A DNA stretch of 64,000 nucleotides from Echinarachnius parma (Eukaryota; Echinodermata; Echinoidea; Clypeasteroida; Echinarachniidae), in assembly GCA_037951105.1 (NCBI GenBank), contig JBAMJV010000865.1:40317-104316 (forward strand). The letters run 5' to 3'. A program made the position numbers and the translations under genes. The notes under the pieces were generated by a model. It had not been told where the DNA came from and ran no database searches. It saw only the letters and a list, made by a program, of their open reading frames with translations. Position 1 is the stretch's first letter. Every line of letters starts with the position of its first letter. Positions 43,958-55,539 of this stretch are shown in pieces.

Positions 43958-44168
43958 TTATTATTAGTCCTACAAAAACCTTCAGACTCAAACAAAACCT
44001 AGCACTGAAGATTCCAACATACACCTTTAAATATAATTTCCAACAGAAACCATAACGATACAAACATGCACCCTTAGTTTCCAACATAAACTATTACAAT
44101 TGATTGCATAAGTTTGCCCTTCACCGACATAGGTTAAGCACCGTATACTAATTGTCCTAACCATCAGA

Positions 44169-44290
44169 CGATGATGGTGGTCTAGTGGTTAGTACACCTG
44201 TCTAGTAATCTGTAATCAGGAGGTTATGGGTTCAATTCCCGCCCAAGTCTGCTTGCCGTTGTTTCACAGCACTGTGGCACAAAACATGCA
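44169..44290 (+). repeat. tRNA-related SINE head
   Basis: An A-box-like TGGTCTAGTGGTTAG and a B box GGGTTCAATTCCC lie 46 bases apart in tRNA order. The anticodon arm is oversized and acceptor pairing is weak, so this is not a working tRNA. The following CACAGCACTGTGGCAC makes a short hairpin. Confidence 0.55.
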
Positions 44291-44491
44291 CTTAGTGTTT
44301 AATGCTAATTGCTTTGGTGAAGGACAAAAATACAATCAATACCACCAAATTATAAATTCAATAATTTATAAACTATACAGTTCAACAGAAATTATCAGAA
44401 ACACATCAGACGAGGAGCCTAAGGGTTGGGGGATTGGGGGCAATGTATAACATGTAGTCTGTGGGCCAGAGGGGCCTACCGTATTTACCCC

Positions 44492-44492
<1 letters not shown>

Positions 44493-44526
<34 letters not shown>
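44493..44526. repeat. 34-base poly-C run
   Basis: The longest of at least twelve G/C homopolymers of 15 or more in the window. The length may be inexact through sequencing. Confidence 0.9.
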
Positions 44527-44529
44527 TAT

Positions 44530-46390
44530 GATCCTCCGGGATGGGCGTAATTTTGTTCATTGATATGTCCAATGTCAGAATCAAAAAGGTTTCCACGAAA
44601 ACAAACTAATTTGGTCTATGAAGTTAAATATTTATTTCCCAGTACGAGAGGAAATTGTTTATTCTGGCCCTCAAATTTTAATTATGATTAAATGTTGCCT
44701 GTTGCTACTGTATCAGTATTTATTTTGCTCTACAGGGAGGAATATTTTACAACAATTATTAATCTCCTTCGCCTCAAAGAGATACTCAAAGAGATACGCA
44801 AAGAAATAAATTATTATGAAGAATTTCTAGAGGTTTGATAACTATTGCGAATCAACGCTCAAATTAAAACGCTCTGCAGAATCGTCTTGTTTTGTTGTTT
44901 CTGTGGTTGTTTGCGTGCGTGTATGCTGCCATCTGCGGTCATATTTTACCCAGAGTGATTTTGCTCTTACGAAGTTTCTATTTTTGGGTGCGCATGCAGT
45001 TTGCTATATGCATAAACTGGGCGGTAGGGCGCCCCGCGCGAGACGGGTACCTTTCCGTTGCCACGCCGTAGTAAATTTGCGTGCATGCAAAATTAGCTGC
45101 GAATTACGTAAGACGTCATTGACAGTGCAGACGTACGTACATCGACACTGAAGAACTCGACTGGTGATCAACCCCGTATACGTATGACTATGAGAAAGTC
45201 GCGTTTATTACCAATTAGCTTGATTTTACTCTAGTGTTGGAGGAATTCGTCGGAGAACACAGAAAGTCACAAGTTACACTTACAACGTCGAAAATCGACT
45301 TCGGATTTTCGGTGAGTTAGCATCATTTCATTTTCAAATTTGTGTGCCATTTCATTTTTGCATGTCCATCGAAATTCAAATCAGCTGTTCAACTTAGTTC
45401 AAAGTGCATGCAACTTGCAAGCAAATGCAGTGAGTATGATATCGGGTCCTATTACCGGATACCATTTCTTTACGCCATGAAAACGATCAACATGAAGAAC
45501 AGAGATATGAATAAAACACAAATAAGTGGATCTATATATTCTCAAGATAGAGAATTGATAACTTATTTCGTAGAAAAAAAGCGGCAAACTTACGCAAATT
45601 GAACTTTTACGGCACCCTTTCAAGAAAGCAGAATTTTTTGTAGCGCACAAACCGGGTTGTATTAACCGGACGCACCAAACGTGAATATTTTGCATGGGAA
45701 TGTCATTGACATGCGCGCTGCTACTGGTGCGCGGCAAAACGCGCGTATAACGCCTCGGGGCGCTTATTATCTTCGGGAAATGGTGGAAAATGTTTGCTAA
45801 ACATCCATTTATTATCCTCCGTTAATGCCGACTTTCAAATTCAACTTTCCAAATTCGAACGTTTTTCCTATTGGAATTTGCATGTGCGGTAATACAACCC
45901 GTTCGTATTGCAACCCCTTGCTATACTGAGTGTAAATGTGATGGTGAGGCTGTGACTGTGTCACTATGACAGTGTTGCCAATTCCGCTATTTCCCGTGGA
46001 ATTGGGCTTATTTTTACCACGAGCTGCGGCGGCGCGGGTTACCTGGCTTAATCCACATCTACAATGTATTGTAAATGGTCCTGATAGGACCATTTACTGC
46101 TCACAGTGGTAAAAATCTACGGGACACAATTTGAACTACAAACAGAGAGAAAAGAACAGCATATCTAAAGTAAAAAATTGCAAAACTAGATTGAAGCTGA
46201 TTTTATGATTTATTGTACAAAATTTCATTTTCAAAATGATAAGTCATACTTACAAAAATCGTCATATAAGTTCCATTTCTTTCTCTTCCTGCTCGATGTC
46301 CCATCGTAAACAAAGAAAGCCCGCCCGCAACATGCGGAGGCCGCTTATTATTGTCCAAAACAAGCCAACTCGCGATCTGCAAGCATGCCC
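44530..46390. other. No supported gene; CpG-containing stretch with a donor-like site
   Basis: The part 44930-45310 is locally rich in CG steps and ends in GGATTTTCG|GTGAGT at 45311, which could be a non-coding first exon. Nothing downstream gives a matching coding exon. CATGCGC/GCGCG words recur around 45715-45745. Confidence 0.3.
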
Positions 46391-46391
46391 G

Positions 46392-46458
46392 CCGTATCCG
46401 ATTTCGGATACGCCGTATCAGAATTCGGATACGCCGTGTCAGAATTCGGATACGGTAA
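46392..46458. repeat. Short tandem repeat of GGATACGCCGTRTCAGAATTC
   Basis: Three units of about 23 bp, each with an internal CCGAATTCTGA-like palindromic part. CG-rich for this region. Confidence 0.75.
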
Positions 46459-46969
46459 CACGTGTGGTGTGGGAAGCTTGCGGGAAATACATGACAGTCA
46501 TCCAGATAGCAGCAACACTTTCGAGAGGGATCACGACTGAGATTTTCTCAGTCTTTTTATTTTCCAAAACTGCAGATTTTCCATTTTTTTCGACATTTGA
46601 AGAATAATTTGGACCATTTTGGTAAGTTCATATAACACTTGTATCATTTTTAGGGCCAGTCATGATTGATTTTGTTTAATTTAAGATAAGAATTTTGTGT
46701 GAAATTTTGACAAACTTTTTTTGTACTGTCCCACATTGTTCCCGTATAGCGCAGCATTACAATGTAGTGTTGTGTGGCTTAATCCACATCTACAAAGTAA
46801 ATGGTTCACTCAGGTGAACCATTTACACGCAATATATGCTAATGCGCTGGAGATAACAATACCGGCCATTCGTACACTGTTGCCGTTCAACATGTTGACC
46901 GCCGTGTTTTAGGACGCATCGGTAAGGAAAACGGACGGGAAATAATCATTTTATTTCTACATTTTGCGG

Positions 46970-48034
46970 TAGGGAGTTCGGTGACTTTTGGATTTGTTGA
47001 AGGAACCTCAACAAACTTAATATCATTGGAAAGCTTGTAAAGTGAGAAAAATAATGGTGCTTAAATCAACTTATTAGCTTCAATATTAGTGGAGATATTC
47101 CAATTTTAGAGGTAGAAGGTACAAAGTTTGGTTCTGCCAGTTTCAGGCGACGGACGGTAACTATGCTCTGTGCGTGCCCCAGCGCTATTAATAGAAAACG
47201 CATGCCTCAACATGGCCAAAAATATCAAAATCAGTACGTGGGCAATTTGTTTACATTGGATGATCGCAGCTTAGCGCTATTACTACTCCCATAGTAATGT
47301 ATTTCAATGTGTAGAGAAATCAACACACTTTCATAAAATACTACTTTTCCATACATTTTTCAGATTCCTTCCTCCAGTTTTAAACGATTTTTCGTCAAAT
47401 TTTTGTGCCGAAAATCGATGCAAAAATGTCAGTAAAACAATCCTTCAAAAAAATCAATTTGCAAGGTGAAAATTCCAAAAAATTCCGGCGAATTTGGTGT
47501 CATTCGAAAGATCAGACTCTGAGGTATACGTAAAAGGCCTCAAATTCAACGTAGAGGGAGTTTACGAACCCCGTAGCCAGCATCAAAGTGGGAAGGTTTT
47601 AGTCCGTGTGAAATAAAATGTCGTCATCCAGTGCAAACGCTCCCGGAAAGTCGGCCAACTCAGTGTGCATTCAGATGGACTTTTAAGGGTCTTAAACATC
47701 GATTTAGGAAAAACTAATGTCATATCCAGAACAAGGAAGTATTAAGCTGCAAGAAGATACCAAGTTCAAGGTAAAATATTGAAAAATATTCATTTTACCG
47801 AAGGTTTTTCGTATCCAAATTTTGCGTGTTAGCAGATACAAATGCGTGATTGCGGTATTCTGTTTAGGAAAAACTAATGTCATATCCATAACAAGGAAGT
47901 ATTAAGCTGCAAGAAGATACCAAGTTCAAGGTAAAATATTGAAAAATATTCATTTTACCGAAGGTTTTTCGTATCCAAATTTTGCGTGTTAGCAGATACA
48001 AATGCGTGATTGCGGTATTCTGTCGTTCTCCCTA
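46970..48034. mobile_element. TIR element inserted in the tandem array (7-bp target duplication)
   Basis: The ends are TAGGGAG...CTCCCTA. TTTGCGG flanks both sides (46963-46969 and 48035-48041). Neighbouring uninterrupted units read CATTTTGCGGTCTTC, confirming the insertion point. It is 1065 bp with no ORF, and carries a 160-bp tandem duplication at 47704-48023. Confidence 0.85.
47704..48023. repeat. Near-identical 160-bp tandem duplication
   Basis: TTAGGAAAAACTAATGTCAT... to ...GATTGCGGTATTCTGT occurs twice with a single difference noticed (CCAGAAC against CCATAAC). Each copy includes its own hairpin-like AAAATATTGAAAAATATT. Confidence 0.9.
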
Positions 48035-49018
48035 TTTGCGGTCTTCAAAACAACACAGTCGGTAATTATTATCAAAGTATATGAATTGTGGATCACATAA
48101 ACGAAAGTTTGTTTGCATTTGCTGGTAAATTGAGGGAGAAATCAGTCGACAAACAAATTTGTTTCCGTTGGATAGTGCAGCGGGCGGAAGAGGTTGATCT
48201 CCGCACAACGCTATTGTAATGAACCTATGTGTGGCTTAATCCACATCTACAAAGTAAATGGTTCACTCGGTCTCAGGTGAACCATTTACACGCAATATAT
48301 ACAAATGCGCTGGAGATAACAATACCAGCCATTCGTACACTGTTGCCGGTTCAACAGTTGACCGGCGTGTTTTAGGACGCATCGGTAAGGAAAACGGACG
48401 GGAAATAATCATTTTATTTCTACATTTTGCGGTCTTCAAAACAACAAAGTCGGTAATTATTATCAAAGTATATGAATTGTGGAACACATTAACGAAAGTT
48501 TTTTTGCATTTGCTGGTAAATTGAGGGAGAAATCAGCCGACAAAAAAAATTGTTTCCGTTGGATAGTGGAGCGGGCGGAAGAGGTTGATCTCCGCACAAC
48601 CCTATTGTAATGAACCTATGTGTGGCTTAATCTACAAAGTAAATGGTTCACTCAGGTGAACCATTTACACGCAATATTATATGCAAATGCGCTGGAGATA
48701 ACAATACCAGCCATTCGTACACTGTTGCCGGTTCAACAGTATACCGGCGTGTTTTAGGACGCATCGGTAAGGAAAACGGACGAGAAATAATCATTTTATT
48801 TCTACATTTTGCGGTCTTCAAAACAACAAAGTCGGTAATTATTATCAAGGAATATTAATTGTGGATCACATAAACGAAAGTTTTTTTGCATTTGCTGGTA
48901 AATTGAGGGAGAAATCAGCCGACAAAAAAATTTGTTTCCGTTGGATAGTGCAGCGGGCGGAAGAGGTTGATCTCCGGACAACCCTATTGTAATGAACCTA
49001 TGTGTGGCTTAATCTAGG

Positions 49019-49137
49019 TAGTGTAAGTGCAGTGCACGCGAGGTTTCTTTAGATTGGTGCCGCCTCTGCGCACGAGCCGCTAGGCGAGTGCGCAGTGCGT
49101 ACCATCTAAAGATACCGAGCGTACACTGCACTTACAT
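49019..49137. repeat. Imperfect hairpin with ~40-bp arms
   Basis: GTGTAAGTGCAGTG...TTTCTTTAGATTGGT pairs with ACCATCTAAAGATA...CACTGCACTTACATTGC around a GC-rich loop (GCACGAGCCGCTAGGCGAGTGC). Probably a small MITE. Confidence 0.7.
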
Positions 49138-49139
49138 TG

Positions 49140-50873
49140 CCGAACAACTAGGGCAAGTGCGCTATTGGTTTTATAAAATAGCGATACATCAAGTTTTGAT
49201 AACAAATAAAAATCCAAAATGACAAATAAGCTATTCTTACTTACCGAATTAAAGGTCCATGGGATTCCACATTTTGCTGCAAGCTCGAGTCGAGTATAAT
49301 CCATAAGGCCCTAAGGGTACACAACATTAAAATCCAAACACAGTTATAATATGAAACGCTCCAATTTCCAACACAAAAACGCATTTCGATCACGAGAGTG
49401 TGCAATATCATTTATTTTGCGCATCGTCTGCACGCCCGTGCAGTGCGCGAAAAAAGTTGAATGTCACGTGACGCGTTTTGACCAATTACCATGCTTGAAA
49501 TACTATAGCTATTTTATAATTCAGTTAATTAACTTTTGGGAGTTTTGGCACGTTGAATATAATTTGCAAAAAGGAAGGATAACTTGCCCAAAATTGATGA
49601 TTTCTGGAGTCGATACACGTACAGTATGCTTGTAATTCCAAACTGATCGCTGACCCGGAAAAGGATCACTCGCTAGAAAGGTCACTTCCACGTAAGTAAG
49701 TGTATGCATATGACTCCAACACTGTTGGAACGCGCACAAATCGTGCTGCTATATAGTGTCGTGGTCTTTTTGTTCATGAAATAATGTACATGACTGAATG
49801 GGTGCACGCTGACGAGGATGCGTATTTTGCACGCTCGCACAACAATTTAAATGCGGACAGGTATATTCCGCATCGATCAATGATATTCCATCGCTCGCAC
49901 TCGCAAGGTGATTTTTCCGAGTACTCTTGTTTTTGCCTGAAGTCACTCGTGTTTCCGTGGGTTTCTGTTAGTTTTCTGTCCCGGGGTGGGGGGGGGGGGG
50001 GGTACTCAGGTGTAGACCTTTTGCCATATCGTGTGATATGGACTCATAGCCAATGTACATTGGGCATTACGGCCCCAAAAAACAAAACTTACCATGTGAA
50101 ATTCACATCACTACGATATACTATACTCACGTAATAAGATGCAACAAAAGATGGAAGCATTGAAATCAAGTCTTTTATCACATGAAACAGTCAAAAAAGT
50201 GTTTTTTCCTGTCGAAATGAAGTCCATCAGAACCACATTGAGCCTGGTGTATACGAATACACGAGTTGACTATCGGATACTGAATTTTTGATGTCGTACG
50301 CAGATGGCGCTATTTAATCTCACGTATCGATGATTCGCGGTGGCGATATTTTGGCAAAACTTGAGTCTCTAAATTTTGGAGACCTCGACTAGCCTCGATG
50401 ATCAAGACGTTTTTTATTTATTTTTCGGGACGCGAACAATTAGGGCAAGTCTTTTCTCGGTTTGATTACCGAGATGAGACATGAATAATGGGCTACATGG
50501 ATTCGGTAGAAATTGATTGCGGCTTGAACGAAAACTAATCGGAGTAGAACCGATATCAGTATTGAATGCGTGTATTATATCGCGAAGATGTTGTTTACCT
50601 AGCTTGCATAGCCATTATACAGGTCGGTGTGTTGGAAATACACAGTGGACGAAGAGGAGGTGAGCATAACGTTTGTTTTTTCTGTTTTTTCTAAATTAAT
50701 AAGTGACGTCAAACCTGGACCAAATTTGCTTTTGCATTGTATACATGCAACTGTGTGTGCATGAGGGGCGAAACAATCGGTATAATATGTCAAATTTGGA
50801 TGTCAGAAACGCAAGGGGCTTATGCAGTAAGCCCCTTGACTTGCAGGGGTGGGGGGTACTCAAATTATCTTTT
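49140..50873. other. No supported gene
   Basis: A minus-strand frame at 49248-49304 (start MDYTRLELAAKCGIPW) is followed by a donor-like TTCG|GTAAGT, but no partner exon is visible. Poly-G of 15 at 49988-50002. The remainder is AT-rich with scattered CG. Confidence 0.3.
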
Positions 50874-50984
50874 GATTAAAAGTGAGCAAAGAAAAATGGG
50901 ATTCCAACGGGTTTCGTCTGGCAATCCGGAGGTCTCGGGTTCGAATCCCGTTGGAATCCCATTTTTCTTTGCTCACTTTTAATC
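50874..50984. repeat. Perfect 38-bp-arm hairpin with a tRNA B box in its loop
   Basis: The left arm 50874-50911 (GATTAAAAGTGAGCAAAG ... CCAACGGG) is exactly complementary to 50947-50984. The 35-base loop includes GGTCTCGGGTTCGAAT, which with the first arm bases makes a B box GGGTTCGAATCCCG. No A box is clear. It may be a pol III-derived foldback or a MITE that captured a tRNA 3' half. Confidence 0.85.
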
Positions 50985-51204
50985 ACAATATATTCTTGGT
51001 CAGTTTCCCTATATGTTTGAACAAATTATCTTTTGGCGGGGGTGTGCCTAGGCCTAATACCCTTTTCATAGTGGTTCTATCGGTGTCACACTGATGAAAA
51101 TACTAATAGAATTTGCCTTAATTGTAAAACAAAGGTGAAACCGACGCTTGCCCGCATGTAGTATTCATACTGCCGGAGAAATTCACCCGCTGGGGCGAGC
51201 CCCC

Positions 51205-51530
51205 GGGGGGGGGGGGGGGGGGGGGGGGCACTCATGTATAATGTAAGACGGGAATGTGCCGCTTAAAAGAACCCTGTTTTCACACCCGATCGCAGCTCCA
51301 AAGATACCAGATTTTCAAAAATTGCAGATACATAGACTTGGCTAGGTAGTTGAGTAGCGCCAAGTCCATTATTTTTCTTCTAGTTCGGCTCCATAGACCC
51401 CCGGAATGACTTGGCTATGTATTTGACTAGCGCCAAGTCCATTATTCTCTTCTAGTTCGGCTCCTTGGACCACCATTTTAGCCTTTTTGAGGGTTTCCGT
51501 AGGTCTTTGGTAGCTCCAAGTCTATGTTTA
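51205..51530. repeat. Dispersed repeat beginning poly-G then CACTCATGTATAATG (copy 2)
   Basis: 24 G, then CACTCATGTATAATGTAAGACGGG, GTGCCGCTTAAAAGAA, a doubled GACTTGGCTA...GCGCCAAGTCCATTATT block, and TTTGGTAGCTCCAAGTCTATG. It matches 13591-13850. Confidence 0.75.
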
Positions 51531-52109
51531 AAGGGTACCACCACCCAAAAATAATATTCTTATTAAAGAAAGGTAACATCTTTAGTATTCCATTGAACCA
51601 TTCCATCAACAAATTCACAAAAATATGTTTCCAGAAAAAAGAAAAAAAAATTGGAAACGCATCACCATTCTAAAGCATGCGTTCATGCGGTCTGAATTAC
51701 GCAGACTGCTATGTGTGCGGTGAATTGCAATGTATGTAGAGCGAACGAATCGCCCGGGAATCTATTGTTAACAAACGTGCACGTGAATAGCATTGGCGCA
51801 CTCGCAAATGGTTGGAACCAGGAAATAGCAGTGGTTCCGTAAGTGGTGGAAATTAATTACTTTGTTTAAATGAATTACACAACCCTTTGCAAAATGTTGG
51901 GTATCTATTTGATATCACAAAATGGTACCAAAACATATAATAATGTTTTGTTCTTTGCCTGGTGGTCCCCTTTAACTTATTAACAAAAATCCACCATGAC
52001 ATAATTCCAGAGTGCTTAAAGGGATAGTTGAGTTTTGGTATAGAGGGCACTACACAAAAAACAAAAATTGTGAGATAAGGACAAACTGAGTGTCAAATTC
52101 GAAAGAGCT

Positions 52110-52957
52110 TACAGTTTTAACTAGAAGGCCGACAAAGTCAGCATACCCACGCCTCCCATTAGCCCTGTTCTACCCCTTTGTCGGCCTCAACCCTGTTTTG
52201 CTTACCGCAGGCTAACCAGCGCGTTTTAGGCACGATTTGGTGAAAATGCCTAGGCCAGGGTGTAGGCCGCTTGCTTGCGGCGCGGCAGCCCCATGGCGAG
52301 GCAGTGTACAAAATTATTGACAATAAAAACACCTGAATCATCCAAAAATGTAAGTTTCCAAAGTGCACCCTACTTCCGATTGCTCGAAAATTTGAGATTT
52401 CAACAAAGTTCACTGCGAAAATGCGGCAAAAAATGACTTACGGAGGTTGAAATTGGTCGAGTTTCTCGATTCAAAACACGAACCGGATCTATAATCATCG
52501 CAAGCATCTCTTGTGTATACTTCACATGCATATTACGTGGTTCAATCAGCTGTTTGACCGCATTACATTTGGAAAAATAGTATATCCCTCCACCCTTGCA
52601 ATAGCGAAGTTGCATTGCCCACAGCCAAACATCGCGCAAACTACGTGTACAAAAATATGGCCCATGCGCGCACGCCATGTAACGCCGAATGACGATGCCT
52701 AATTAAATACATACTCAAACTTCAAGGTTCCACAGAATTTGCAGGGGTCAACCAATCATCACCAAAATCTAATCGATTCTTCCATGTCACTATCCAAACA
52801 TTCCCTGAAAATTTGGTGCAAATCCGTTCACCCGTTCTCTAGTTATCTTGTACACAAACAAACAAAAAAAAAAACAAAAAAAAAAAAAAACAGACAAACA
52901 AACAAACATACGGAACCCTTTACATAACCCCCTGCCGATTTCATCGGCGTGGGTAAT
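52110..52957. mobile_element. Insertion within MITE copy 2; its 3' part looks like an RTE-type LINE end
   Basis: The intact copy at 6195-6766 lacks this block. The last ~220 bases (AAAATCTAATCGATTCTTCC, GAAAATTTGGTGCAAATCCGTTCACCCGTTCTCTAGTTAT, ACAAACAAACAAA, CCCCTGCCGATTTCATCGGCG) have the look of RTE-type LINE 3' ends (family recall). The 52400-52678 minus frame has a donor-like CC|GTAAGT but is not recognised. Confidence 0.5.
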
Positions 52958-53185
52958 GACAGAATAAACTTTATTTGATCTAAATCGGTTCAGAAATGGC
53001 TGAAATATCCATAACCATTTGTAATAATTGTGGGGCCCCACAATTATTCAATAATTTTGAACCAGCCGTTAATTTTTTTGTTTAAATGCTTCCTCTTTTC
53101 AAAAATGTACAAAAGAGGTTTTTTAAATAGTTGTTGATTATCTCTCTACATGTGTCTAATCAATATTTCAACAAAACATCACTTG

Positions 53186-53951
53186 GGCCATTCTTGGTCA
53201 CGTGTGTGACCCAAAACATGAACATTTTTGAAATAGGATGCTTATATTTCAGTAAGTAAAGAGGTATAATGATTTTTACTTTGTATGTGACTTGAATATG
53301 TTGAAGTCTTTCAGACTTAACACAAAAGATTTTATAAGGATTACGTTACTCAATGTCAGAGGTCAAATGGCATGGGTCACGTGTGTGACTTTGCACAGAG
53401 CGCTCTTTTCATAACTCAATTTCATTTGGGAAATCCTTTGAAATATGAAAAGCTATAATGTTCATCTTATTACCAGACAAGTATTATAGATCAGTAAGTA
53501 CAAAAATAGCAATGAATAAGAATTATGTCAAACCGTTGTTTTTTATTGTATTTAATTATGTGGTAACGTCTGGTCACTGTGTGACATTTTGGGGTGGTCA
53601 CGTGTGTGACATGTACAATATGAATGGGAAAATGGGAATTTTATAATATCAGGTTTAGAAAGGAATGAAAGGTTCAATTTTTACAAAGTTGGTATCAACA
53701 TGTACAGGAAAGTGAGAAGAATAAGCTTGCTAACTATCCTTTCGATATCTTGATTATTTTCTGGGTTATGATTTTAGAAAAATATTGAAATAAATGTAAA
53801 TTTATGCAAATGAGTATGAAAGTGTCTTTGTTTAATGTAAATCATATATTTCATGAAACTTTACACATGGATCATTCCAAAAATGGAACAAAACAACAGA
53901 AAATTAAAACTTCAAGTTTTCCGAAAAAGTTTCACTTTTCAAAGAATGGCC
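53186..53951. mobile_element. E-box element, copy 2, with CACTTG target duplication
   Basis: The termini are GGCCATTCTT...AAGAATGGCC. CACTTG flanks both sides (53180-53185 and 53952-53957). The intact host MITE reads continuously across this point (AACATTAAATGCACAATATT in reverse). It carries GGTCACGTGTGTGAC at about 53198, 53376 and 53597, plus a damaged GGTCACTGTGTGAC at 53572. Confidence 0.85.
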
Positions 53952-54213
53952 CACTTGCACAATATTTTTTTTTAATGGTTGAACCCAATGAGTGTTTAGA
54001 GAGTGCCCTCTTGAGTTTTAGTGGCTCTTTTTTAATGAGAACATGCTTTTTACTTATTCATTTATAATTTTGTATTCCTTTCGAGCATGGTGGAGTTATA
54101 ACTATTAGTTTGTAACTTTGTAATGTAATGGTGCAGGTGTTGGTTACTAACATTCAGTTTGTCCCAAACTGTACTCTCTTTACCAAAAGGCAAAACTGAA
54201 CTATCCTTTTTAA

Positions 54214-55128
54214 ATGCGAATTAAAAAAAAATCCATTTGTGCCAATTTCCGTATTTGCAATGAAAATAGTCATGGATATTTATTGCAAACATAATGGTCT
54301 TCGCACTAACAATATTATGAAATAAAAACAATTGAATAATGGCTAGAGTGCAATTTAGCTAAATTGCTAATGTTGGGAGGGGTTTACGTCAGGGAGAGGT
54401 GGTAGGATCGCCCTAAAAAGCAAGTTTTTCTGGATAGAGTTCTTCCAAATTATCTTGATTCATGATTCTGATTGATTGCCTCATGATTCTGATTGCCTCA
54501 GATTCCTTGCACTTTAGGCAGTTTCTAATTGTGTTGCAAAACTGAAGGCATTTTTCTGGACACTAACTGGAATTGATTAAAGACATTTTGGGGACTTTGT
54601 GTTTAGCATCTCAAGATGATGTTGAGGGTCAGTCAAGGCTTGCATTGCAATAGTTTGCAGTATTGTCATACCCACTGTCTATCACTTACCCGTAAATTAT
54701 GTATCTTTAAAAAAAGTTTAAAATATTTTCATAAAGGTGTGGGGGGTGGGGCTGGGGTTGGTGAAAGTTGTAGTCTAGCAAAAGATCACGGTCATTACAA
54801 ATAAATTAAACACTGATTCACAATTTTAATTACCTTTTATGATAATGTTTTTTAATAATGAGGGGAGGGGGGGTGGGGGTAGAAAGGGGACAATTTTCCC
54901 TTTTATAAGTGGGACATCCAGTGCTAACTACAAGTTGCTAGATGGTGTTTTTTTTCTACTTTTATGTTTCTATATGTGTGACCCAAGGCCAAAGGAGGAG
55001 ATTTATTACTGCTTTATCTACACTTTATCCCACCACTGACACTGACAGTATGATGATGTCAGTAGTTGCCATGGGCACTTCTTTACACCCCACCTCCACC
55101 AGTCACCACTACCTTTCCAACCTGTCAA
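54214..55128. other. Intergenic stretch, no supported gene
   Basis: Short G-rich patches (54740-54760, 54862-54884). Frames here are short and unrecognised. Confidence 0.5.
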
Positions 55129-55539
55129 ATAGAGTACAGAAGCCATGACGTCATAAAAACCCTTTTTTAGAATTTTCAAATTTGAACTTCAATTTCAGAA
55201 AGAGCATGCAAAATAATGTCTAAATACCGAAAATCAATTGAATATGTTAAGTATTGGCTGAGATATGGCCATCCGAATGAATTTTACTTCAATAGGCAAT
55301 CAGTGTTATAATGCACTGGTTCATAAAGTTATGAACCAGAGCACTATAACACCGAGTGCCTATTGCCAAACAAATTCATTCGGATGGGCATATCTCAGCC
55401 AATACTCAACATATTCAATTGATTTTCGGTTATTGGACATTATTTTTGACGCTTTTTCGGAAAATGAAAATCAAATTTGAAAATTCTAAAAAAAGATGTT
55501 TATGACGTCATTGATGACATCACACTTCGCCACTCTATA
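55129..55539. mobile_element. Foldback element, copy 2
   Basis: Same palindromic plan as 38418-38815: ATAGAGTACAGAAGCCATGACGTCAT at the left, TGACGTCATTGATG...CACTCTAT at the right, and GTATTGGCTGAGATATG / CATATCTCAGCCAATAC inside. Confidence 0.85.

Larger units (their letters stand above)
46760..49004. repeat. ~388-bp tandem array, three units, first one interrupted
   Basis: The unit starts TGTGTGGCTTAATC, then a hairpin AAATGGTTCAC...GTGAACCATTT, GCGCTGGAGATAACAATACC, TTTTAGGACGCATCGGTAAGG, CATTTTGCGGTCTTCAAAAC, and ends CTATTGTAATGAACCTA. Units: 46760-46969 plus 48042-48227 (split), 48228-48615, 48616-49004. A related motif (GGCTTAATCCACATCTACAATG, AAATGGTCCTGATAGGACCATTT) stands at 46046-46098. 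Confidence 0.85.
52017..54213. mobile_element. MITE copy 2 (AAAGGGATAGTTGAGTT termini), split by two insertions
   Basis: The left end TTAAAGGGATAGTTGAGTTTTGG and right end CCAAAAGGCAAAACTGAACTATCCTTT correspond to the element at 6195-6766, inverted. Shared internal words are GATCTAAATCGGTTCAGAAATGGC and GAGTGTTTAGAGAG. Two insertions enlarge it: one at about 52110-52957 and one at 53186-53951. Confidence 0.82.

Noticed and set aside
44169-44250. Functional tRNA gene
   Set aside because: A and B boxes are present, but the anticodon arm does not fold to a 7-base loop and the acceptor stem is weak.
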